The position numbers and the translations under genes were made by a program. A DNA stretch of 64,000 bases from Notospermus geniculatus (taxonomy: Eukaryota > Nemertea > Pilidiophora > Heteronemertea > Lineidae): NCBI GenBank assembly GCA_002633025.1, contig NMRB01001026.1, positions 56,478 through 120,477 of the forward strand, in the 5' to 3' direction. This document shows positions 56,701 through 64,000 of this stretch, in pieces. The notes under the pieces are model-generated. The model was not told where the DNA came from. It did no database searches and saw nothing but the letters and a program-made list of their open reading frames with translations. Every line of letters starts with the position of its first letter. The first letter of the stretch is position 1.

Positions 56701-57607
56701 GGATATTCGCAGGTCAATGTATGGTTGGTTCCGCTCTCGGCGTTAGAAAATCCAGTCAGTGTAAACTGACTGTTCGCTGGAGAAAGAGAAGAAATCTGGA
56801 TGCCTCACGTCGGCAGCAACTATAGGCTACTAAAATTTTCGCGCCTCTCCTAAGATCGTCAAAAATTGGGTCTCTCCAGACGGGCGGATATACCCGCAAA
56901 TAAAGACGTCACATCAGATCATCCTTACGATGCATCGCCGCCAAACGTCTTCCTCAGCTACCACTCGAGGTCATACTAACGATTGCAGCGCCCCCAATGT
57001 CTTTCTTAGTTACTACTCACGATCACGAATTACGAATTTACGAATTATTTATTGCTCTTTACGATCATACTCGATGACTACAGTGCGCCCAAAGTCTTTC
57101 TTGTGTACGACTCGAGAAAATAGTGACAACTGCACCGCCGCCCAACGACATTCTCAGACTAAGGCTCGAGGTCATACTAACGACTGTAGCGCCGCCCAAC
57201 GTGTTTCTTAGTTCAACTCGATTCAGGACGTTTCAGGACATTCCTGTCAACGTCCTCTAGTCAAACGTCTCGCACTGCGGTAAATAAGAGCTGTCAACGA
57301 GTTGACCAATAGGTGTCACTACGGCCCAATTCAATGCATATAGCGGACCCAGTCATTATTGGTCGAGCAGCAATCACGAAGATTACCCTGTACATTGGTC
57401 CGCTAGAACTTTGCTGCCATCTGTTGGCAATATGCGCGGCTGACTGCTCCTATTAGCGTTGAGCCGCTGGATTTCTGAGGAAAGCTAAAAAAGTCTACGG
57501 TGAATATTCCTCGGATTTATTCCAGGGGTTAATTACTCACCAGTTTTCAGTTCGACGAGAAGGAAGACCACAATGAAGAGACGACCAACAATTTTCTGTC
57601 CGAGCAT
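53797..57607 (-). CDS. Ig-superfamily type I receptor, member 3 (Ig x3, TM, tyrosine tail), complete
   Basis: Predicted 419-residue receptor, the clearest complete member. Exons in transcript order: 57607-57541 (signal peptide, MLGQKIVGRLFIVVFLLVE), 56776-56537 (Ig1), 55864-55508 (Ig2), 55212-54946 (Ig3), 54674-54517 (stalk and span, VWELAVVGAAGG..LLFLVVCLILVLKKR), 53967-53797 (tail, stop TAA). All junctions are GT-AG and phase-continuous; extracellular exons are 1-1, the tail exon starts in phase 0, as in members 1 and 2. The tail differs from the other two: GYAVA, RLYDSM, VTYTV (ITIM-like, V-x-Y-x-V) and VYHK. It lacks the Cys-less Ig and FN3 exons of member 2. Ig3 shares 111 identical bases with member 2. 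If the tail exon were skipped, the span exon could read through to a stop at 54442, a possible short-tail isoform. Confidence 0.82.
55255..55485 (-). repeat. SINE-like repeat, copy in receptor 3 intron 3
   Basis: Reverse-strand relative of 5247-5500. Read on the minus strand it begins CTCACCAGTCTATCTGGCCT and has GGTTTGAATCC where the other copy has the perfect B box GGTTCGAATCC. About 230 bp. Confidence 0.55.
56925..57215. repeat. GCAGCGCCGCCCAACG repeat, copy 2 (longer array)
   Basis: Units with TCGAGGTCATACTAACGACT and GCCGCCCAACGT recur about every 60 bp. Related to 42345-42435. Lies in intron 1 of receptor 3. Confidence 0.65.
57287..57450. repeat. MITE family B, copy 4
   Basis: AGAGCTGTCAACGAGTTGACC at the left, GGCTGACTGCTCC at the right, interior ACTTTGCTGCCATCTGTTGG. 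In intron 1 of receptor 3, about 90 bases from its signal-peptide exon. Confidence 0.85.
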
Positions 57608-57927
57608 TTCCCGAAAAAGGACAGGCCATGTAGAATGAAAAAATCTCGACACCGCTATCAACCTGGGGACAAATATAAATAAATGTATATTCAAAGTATC
57701 AAAAAAGGCAAAAAATTTGCCCTCAAGTAGTTAAAGGAAGCACCTCAATTTGTTAGCAGCGGGAGCACAGTGGACTGATGCAATAGCAATATCTTGTACC
57801 ACCAAGTAGATTGCAGAGTACAGCTTTTACTTCTATCAACCACGCCCCCATTGTTTTCATCTCTGTATTTAAGAGGGCACCCGATATAGAATTACTATCT
57901 GGTAGTTGTCTTTTCGGTCACACAGAA

Positions 57928-58187
57928 GGGAGTAAGAAATGAAAGTGGAAAATAAGAAGTGGCAAATTTTGGAATTTTGCGGGAATTTTCAATTTCTCAA
58001 ATTTGTAGAAAGCTTTTTATAGTGCATTTTGAGAAATTTTCTTAAAGTGACATGGCATTTTGTCTGATTTGTCGGGCGATATTTCTCGAAATGGGGAAAA
58101 CAATTCTCCCAATTTGAGCAATTGAAAAATTCGCGCAAAATGCCAAAAATTCCCACTTCTTATTTTCCACTTTTATTTCTTACTCCC
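57928..58187. repeat. MITE family E, copy 2
   Basis: GGGAGTAAGAAATGAAAGTG / CACTTTTATTTCTTACTCCC, with AAAATAAGAAGTGGCAAATT / CCCACTTCTTATTTTCC arms. 260 bp. Confidence 0.85.
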
Positions 58188-58937
58188 TTACAGGATACTA
58201 ACCAACGAAATAAATCTTTGCTTTCATGCACGACTATTAAATACAATACTTACCACTTTTGACAGCCAAAAGTCATAAACTTTGGGTCGGAAAAGTCGGT
58301 TGGTTGGCTCGGTCCCACCTCTGCGTTTGATACTTGTAAATTTCACCAATTTTTGGTGCGTGTTCAGCGAAAAGAACAAGAAAAAACAAACGAACTCAAC
58401 AAAATGGCATTGAACTCCGTAATGCTGTATTTGCGGTTTAAAATTTCACGTGAGTTTCTGGAAAATATTTCGTGTCTCGTTCGGTGTAACAGTAGGTACG
58501 CGGAATATGTAATGTACAACAAGGAAGTCATGAACAGGAAAAAGATCCGAGGACCTCATCCTTCGCTAGAATACACTCGGAACAAGTGGCTCGTGCTATT
58601 TCCCTTTCACAAATAATTACATGTACTGGCGATTGATGCCTTATGCGAGGGTCCGTGGGTTCGAATCTGGTAGAAGGACGTGATGACTTTCACCTTAGAA
58701 ATGCGTTTCTATTTCATATTCACAAATAATTACATGGGAAGTGGGATATCTGGCAGTGATCCGCGATGGGTGAGACTGGTAGTTACAACTGCCCACCAAG
58801 GTTAAGTCTCTCCACTCAGAGGGGATAGGATCATTTGAAGTAACAGCCCCTTATATCGGGGACTCCCAAGTTGGTCTATTTCGTTTATGCTGTAACATAA
58901 AGTGTACTTATCATTTCAATCAATCACCCATTGATTC

Positions 58938-59311
58938 AACCTCGTTCCCAGGGGTCGTTCGCTTTCTGACAATATGGCGGACGCGTCACTAGTAACCCCT
59001 GGAATCAGCTTTGGTTTTTAGACCAGGAATCTTGGTCTAAGTATAGGTGGCAGCACGAGTCAAAATAATTAATCTCAAATACTTACTCGTACTTTTTAAA
59101 TTCTTTTTACAAAAAATCATCAAACCTGGATATAGGTAACCTTTTGATTTGATCCAAAATATTTTGAAAATTTGTTGGGGTATGTTCTTGGGTATATTTG
59201 ACGGTTTCCTGTCAACCAATCAAATGCGTTAAATCCAAAGCTGATTCCAGGGGTTAGTGAGCGAAAGGTCCCAGGTTGTCTGAGCGAACTATACCCCTGG
59301 GGACGAGGTTG
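58938..59311. repeat. Inverted-repeat element with GAACGAGGTT-type ends
   Basis: CAACCTCGTTCCCAGGGGTC and AACCCCTGGAATCAGCTTTG at the left; CAAAGCTGATTCCAGGGGTT and ACCCCTGGGGACGAGGTTG at the right. About 374 bp. Confidence 0.8.
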
Positions 59312-59359
59312 CCATTGATTCGGAGTTACTAGTATACCGCCTTCGAATTGACGAGTCGA

Positions 59360-59502
59360 GGCCAATTCATACTTCGCGTTTCGCGCTTGTCCGTTCCCTA
59401 TGTGAGTGCGTGGTAGAAAAAGTAATTTTATTATTGGTACCACACATAAACATAGGGAACGCACAAGCGCAAAGAGAAAAACGGAGAAGTATGAACTGGC
59501 CT
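59360..59502. repeat. MITE family H, copy 2
   Basis: GGCCAATTCATACTTCGCGT..GCGCTTGTCCGTTCCCTATG / CATAGGGAACGCACAAGCGC..GAAGTATGAACTGGCC. 143 bp; lacks the internal duplication of copy 1 (32825-33040). Confidence 0.82.
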
Positions 59503-59874
59503 TCAGACTCATATCACAGGAGACTTCGACGTTAGCAAGCCGCTCAAAATTTTCAACTCTGGACGCAGAAGACGGACAGTTCGATGTACATGTACGGATA
59601 CAAAACAAAGGGTGGAATGAAGAATAAAGTGCAAATCCAATCACATCAGCTATGTACAAGGCACTCCAATGGCATATGTAACTTATAGAGCAAAAATAAA
59701 GTACATGTACATGTATAACCATCTCTCATAAATTTATGTTCTGAGAACATTCGAGAGTTCAAGAAATCGCTCCGTTAGCGATAACACCGACGCTAATGAT
59801 ATTTCTGACGCACACTTGCAATGTAAAAATAACGTTAGCATAAATGTAATCGTTAGCGGGACCATCTCCTATTA

Positions 59875-59990
59875 GGGAGGTTAAGAAATCAAATGATAAA
59901 CGTAAAGTTTTTTCATACTGCACATTCACCGGATTTTACATTGCATTTTCGGTACAAAAATAATGTTTATCATTTGATTTCCCAACCTCC
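59875..59990. repeat. MITE family A, copy 6 (internally shortened)
   Basis: GGGAGGTTAAGAAATCAAAT / ATTTGATTTCCCAACCTCC, 116 bp, lacking the GTTGTCGTTAAC segment of other copies. Confidence 0.8.
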
Positions 59991-60021
59991 TATTAATCTT
60001 CCATCGTAGGTGTCACGCCAA

Positions 60022-61317
60022 TCACTTCATTAGATTACAAAGCTCCACGCTGCTGAAGTAAATAACATAGCAGCAGGTTATTTCCCTCATACATTGAATC
60101 ATGCATTCAAAGAACTTGGTGTTCGCTGATGACTTTATGGCAGTGACCGACTCGGGCCAATAAACCGGCTCCTTGGTGTCGAGGAAGATATACCGTTGCT
60201 CATTGGATTCACTCGCTGGGTTACGTTTCCGAACAAAGAATGCTTTCGACTCTGAAAGAAAATATACATGTATGCAGAACTGAATGAAATAAGGTCCCCA
60301 CTGTAAATATCTGCGATTAACGGCGCTTTTCTTGACGTGTTCAATGTGGCCTTTTGACTCGGGAGTAAAATCACGTCGCAAAAAATTTAAAGGAGCACGG
60401 TATTGGATCCGTAATGCGTACACGTAGAGGGAGCCACCCAGCGGCAGCAAAACGAACTACAAAAATGCATTCCGAAATGTAATACGTAGTAAATCGGGTC
60501 AATTCGCCGACAACGTAGTTGGCCCCTGGGTTGGAGAGTGGCGCAGTGGCGCCGGCTGTCGAGAAAAAGTGGCAATATTGTGGTCCTTTAAGCTCGAACA
60601 ACGCCACATGAAAAACGAAATCCTGTTTTAAGCCTGCCGCACACTGGAGCTATCTGCTGAGCAAAAAGTCATTCGAGACTTTTTGCTCAGCAGATACACT
60701 GTAGCTCGCGTGTGCGCGTAATTTCGGTGAGTTTTTTGCCTCGCGAGGCAGAAAACTCGCGTGTGCGCGTATTTTTCGGTGAGCTATCTGCTGAGCAAAC
60801 GGTCTCGAATAACTTTTTGCTCAGCAGATAGCTCCAGTGTGCGGCAGGCTTTACCGTCCACTGATGTTACCAGCACAGTCGCCCCCCGCGGATGTTTTCC
60901 TGACCTTTCAACAAGTAGACTGTACATTCTGTATGTTTACTATTACAGCGCGAGAGGGACACTTCTTTCGCAGTGAACAATTTTTAACGGTTGTTCGACG
61001 CGCGTGGGGTTGATTACGTCGTGGGGGGGGGGGACGAACTGTCCTCTGGAAAGGACGTGTTCATGTCGTATTTATTTGGAAACCAGAAGCCACGGACTTG
61101 CTTCCACCAAAATAGGACGAAATTGAATGAGAACTCTCGTGATTCAATTAACAGATTCTGAGAGGGAAAAACAAGACGCGTTATTTATTCCCAACAGACA
61201 GGAGTTACATTTATTTGTTCTTACTTAAACAATGCGCCTCCACTATACAACGTTCCTCCGGGCAGTTCGTGACGGCACACTGCATCCTACCGTCCGGCAG
61301 TTTTCTGGGCTTCGCAG
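60022..61317 (-). CDS. Cysteine-rich, probably secreted protein with PAN/apple-like end (3' exons only)
   Basis: Two exons are phase-linked: 61317-61225 (93 bp, phase 1-1, LPDGRMQCAVTNCPEERC, donor A|GTAAGA) and 60251-60022 (acceptor TTTTCTTTCAG; stop TGA). The last exon encodes SKAFFVRKRN.. and a Cys-rich block (FFECMIQCMREITCCYVIYF..ELCNL) whose spacing resembles a PAN/apple domain. A candidate upstream exon at 62830-62782 (TCPTGTQMYGCNFWN, donor GTGAGT) is in a different phase. It joins only if exon 61317 starts at a later AG (CCCAG|A, about 61301) or if another exon intervenes. No signal exon identified, so the gene is incomplete. Function unknown; an extracellular role is inference from cysteines. 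Confidence 0.45.
60631..60850. repeat. Hairpin element (AGCCTGCCGCACACTGGAGC)
   Basis: AGCCTGCCGCACACTGGAGC TATCTGCTGAGCAAAAAG / CTTTTTGCTCAGCAGATAGC TCCAGTGTGCGGCAGGCT. 220 bp with secondary hairpins (GAGACTTTTTGCTCAGCAGA, GCCTCGCGAGGC) inside. Lies between the two linked exons of the cysteine-rich gene. Confidence 0.88.
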
Positions 61318-64000
61318 CTGAAGAAGGATCAAGGTGCCTCCGTCTAAAAAATAAAATGAGACTGCTACAAGTCCCTTGCCGTTTTCATAGGGTACCGGTG
61401 TACCGTGATCACTTCGCTGGATTCAAAGATGTTGGTGAAACATAAATCAGAATGTAGTCTCGTGCCACCAGACTCTTGCAATTTCCAACAATTTTAGAGT
61501 CTGGTCCATATGGTTACTTTGACTTGTAAAACCATCATGGCGGACAATCTACCGACGCAATCGTCTTCGATTTGGAAGCTTTCGGCAACCTTCGGGCAGC
61601 CATTATAAGCACCTCGTCCGTATATAGCGGATTAAGTTCGACCACCATATGGTCGGTGATCAGGTCAGAAGTGATGCGGTTGTAGCATTGCGCAGACTAG
61701 AAATAGTTTCCTTATAATTTTTTATTTAACTGATGTTGTGTTTGCACAAAATGAGTTATTTCGCAATAAATATTTATACAAAAAACGTTTGAGTGGTTAA
61801 ACTGTGCATTTTGCAACGATTTTTATTGAAAAATTCGTATGCATTAGGTGACTGTTTCACCCTCCCCACCTCGATCACAAAACAACAATGGCCGCCATAG
61901 CTTCACCACTTGAGAAGTTCAACGTGCTGTTATAGCGTGACTAACCCTTCATCAGGTAAGGTAACATGCTTCAACTCATTTTTCTATATGTAGCAACATT
62001 CACAATGCCTAATTGGTGACTTAGATCATTCAAATAGATAGTTTGAACAGTCTTGTCGAACCGATCTTCATCAAAGTAGTTCACGGAGCAATATGGCGCT
62101 GTCCAATATACGTCAGAGTTGCGATGTTGGCACGAATCGTTCTCTGACGTTCAGATTGCTACCGACGATGACGTAGAACACAACTACACTGCACTGCATG
62201 CATGCATGCATGCACAATCAATGCAAAAAGCATGCAGCATGCGAGTAAAACACAATCAATGCAAAAAGCATGCAGCATGCGAGTAAAACTACAGTATTAC
62301 TACAGTAAAACTACAGCCTACGTCACCAACTTTTGAGACCCATGATGCATTGGTAGTGACTAGCCAATCAGCGAAGCTCTCCTTATTTTGAATCATCGGA
62401 ATAAGGTCACTGACCCAATTACAATGAGAATTTTGTTCTCTGCCAGATCCTCTGTCTGACGACCTCGGAATATGAACGAGGGGCTGGTTGCGCGAGACTA
62501 ACCAGAATGGAATTCGTCCATCTTACTCGATAAAAGCCTCTGGACATCGACTAAATGGACGACACTCACTTTTCATTTTTCTCGCGTCTTTTCCATTCAA
62601 AATGATCAAAATCAGAAAATTGAACGTGAATGTGAAAAGTTCACTGAGAACGCAGTGTTCATTCGTCAGTTTACGGATGATTCGTACCAATCCACAAATA
62701 ACGAGTGAAGAAGCTCCTTTGTGCACGTAGGCATGCATTTTACATATATGTAGACAATTATGTACATGTACATGTACTCACCCGTTCCAAAAATTGCAGC
62801 CATACATTTGTGTGCCAGTCGGACATGTTACTGATGGGTTAGCTTTCCGAATTTCTCCTGAATTTGGGTGACTCGACGTAACCTTTCCTCCAGTATAGAT
62901 GCAGAAAAGGCGGCTCTGAAACGAGTGCGGACAAACCCTGAGTCGAATTAGATTGTTTGAGCAAATCAGAAGGTGTATAACTGTTCACCATGGCTTCACC
63001 CAAATAATGGCCTGTTATTGGTCCATTTGAAAAGTGCCGCCCAGTGTCATCGGCCAATCCCGCCAGTGTTTGTTGGCGTATCAGTTGACCCGCAAAGGTC
63101 TGAACAACGCCCCGACGGCCGTGGTATTTAGCGGTACTAACTGCTGAATCCGTGAACGAGAGCGAGGCTATGACGTCAGCATAGCAGACGCTATAAAACA
63201 ATCACTAATTACTCACTAATTTGTCAGACTTTATGTTTACAATGTTGATGGAAGTTTCTCTGCGAAAGTTGTCGAAAATTTCTCGGAAATAGGTGCAGTT
63301 ATGACCGAGTTCTCGATCGAAAGGAAGCTTGCGTTATGCTTTTCTCGAAAACTGGCGTTCTTCAAAGTGCGTACACTTTCTTGGAATAGTATTTTGAAAC
63401 TTCTGCGTAGGTCATTCGGGTTGTTAACACAGAAGAATGTACATGCGAACCGTGGTTTTATGCACGCATGTCTGAGAGGTTGAAAATCACTGTCTTAGCT
63501 AAATACCGTACTGATATATGGTTTATGTGGTTGAATTTGAACGGTCGATAAATGCACTTTTGTGCGAAGTATCCGATTTCTCCAATGAGGTACTCGAGAA
63601 GCCTCGTCGAGGGCCCCGATCGCCTATTATTTTCCAGCGCGCAAAATAAATCTGCCGTAGAAAAGGACCTTTGCGGGTCGACTGGTATAACCAGCCAGGA
63701 ACCACTGAGGGTGAGGATAGTGTGCTGAAGGCTTCAAATACCATGACCGTTCGTGGCTTCAGTTGGGACGCCATGACAGTTGGTCCTCAATATCAAGCAC
63801 CATTTTGAGAAACAGGCGAAAGAAGGATGTTAGTTTAAAGGGAAATGCATTAGACAGCCAAACTTCGGAGGCGTATTCTGCAAAATCTGCCGCTTCAAAA
63901 TCAATGTCAATAGCACAAAATGTACACTTTGACCGACTGAATTTGAAAACGTCATTAACCCATTTTTACATATTTTTAATGGAACCTCGTCCCCAGTGTT
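61318..64000. other. Region without a firmly supported gene
   Basis: 61459-61560 matches, inverted, the repeat at about 26145-26240. 62190-62300 has GCATGC runs and a 38-bp direct repeat (ACAATCAATGCAAAAAGCAT..GCGAGTAAAAC). A candidate Cys-rich exon is at 62782-62830 (minus). The frames at 62839-63201, 63301-63483 and 63523-63774 have no recognisable domain. No other gene seen up to the end. Confidence 0.5.

Larger units (their letters stand above)
57608..60021. other. Intergenic region upstream of receptor 3
   Basis: Receptor 3 promoter region (minus strand), then a family E MITE (57928-58187), a pol III-like segment (58607-58736), an inverted-repeat element (58938-59311), a family H MITE (59360-59502) and a family A MITE (59875-59990). 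The frame at 58353-58616 has no recognisable domain and is not called. Confidence 0.55.

Noticed and set aside
58353-58616. 87-codon frame beginning MVRVQRKEQEKTNEL
   Set aside because: No domain, no conserved motif, flanked by MITEs and a pol III-like segment. Probably chance.
62839-63201. 120-codon minus-strand frame near the right end
   Set aside because: No domain, no splice link in phase with the cysteine-rich exons, and no convincing leader. Left uncalled.

Overview
This is animal (metazoan) genomic DNA. Genes are split by GT-AG introns, intergenic DNA is rich in short inverted-repeat elements, and there are assembly gaps (12 N at 11103-11114, about 598 N at 44270-44867, and scattered single N). 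Gene content (a Prrx-type paired homeobox gene, an intron-split COQ4, a BTB-kelch gene, a metazoan universal stress protein, a peptide-type GPCR, Ig-superfamily receptors) and the frequency of AGGCCT/TAGGCCTA and ACATGTACATGT words suggest a marine invertebrate. A deuterostome (hemichordate, echinoderm or lancelet) is my best guess, but the species cannot be fixed from the sequence alone.

Layout, left to right: (1) 394-12037, two head-to-tail Ig-superfamily type I receptors with tyrosine-rich tails; the first lacks its 5' end. (2) 13357-14915, a four-exon universal stress protein. (3) 17602-21273, a four-exon BTB-BACK-kelch protein with an unusual internally duplicated BTB segment. (4) 23298-29232, a tandem duplication of COQ4 (coenzyme Q biosynthesis), both copies intact. 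(5) 29538-31990, a 2.45-kb near-perfect palindrome with a short tandem repeat at its centre. (6) 34136-45232, a Prrx gene whose first and last coding exons are visible; the exon with the first three quarters of the homeodomain is missing and presumably lies in the N gap. (7) 48154-49260, minus strand, an intronless class A GPCR. (8) 49.8-53.8 kb, minisatellites and MITEs. (9) 53797-57607, minus strand, a third, complete member of the Ig receptor family. (10) 60022-62830, minus strand, terminal exons of a small cysteine-rich, probably secreted protein.

The most notable biology is the Ig receptor family. I rebuilt three members exon by exon. All extracellular exons are symmetrical phase 1-1 modules, the tails carry YxxI/L/V motifs (two share YAQI, like inhibitory ITIM motifs), and two members in inverted orientation 46 kb apart share a 111-bp stretch of identical coding sequence in the third Ig exon, which suggests recent gene conversion. 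This looks like an evolving invertebrate innate-recognition receptor cluster. The tandem COQ4 pair also works as a natural clock: one copy carries a 230-bp hAT-like MITE with an 8-bp target duplication and the other keeps the empty site.

All exon boundaries below were worked out by eye from splice consensus and phase continuity. No searches were run.
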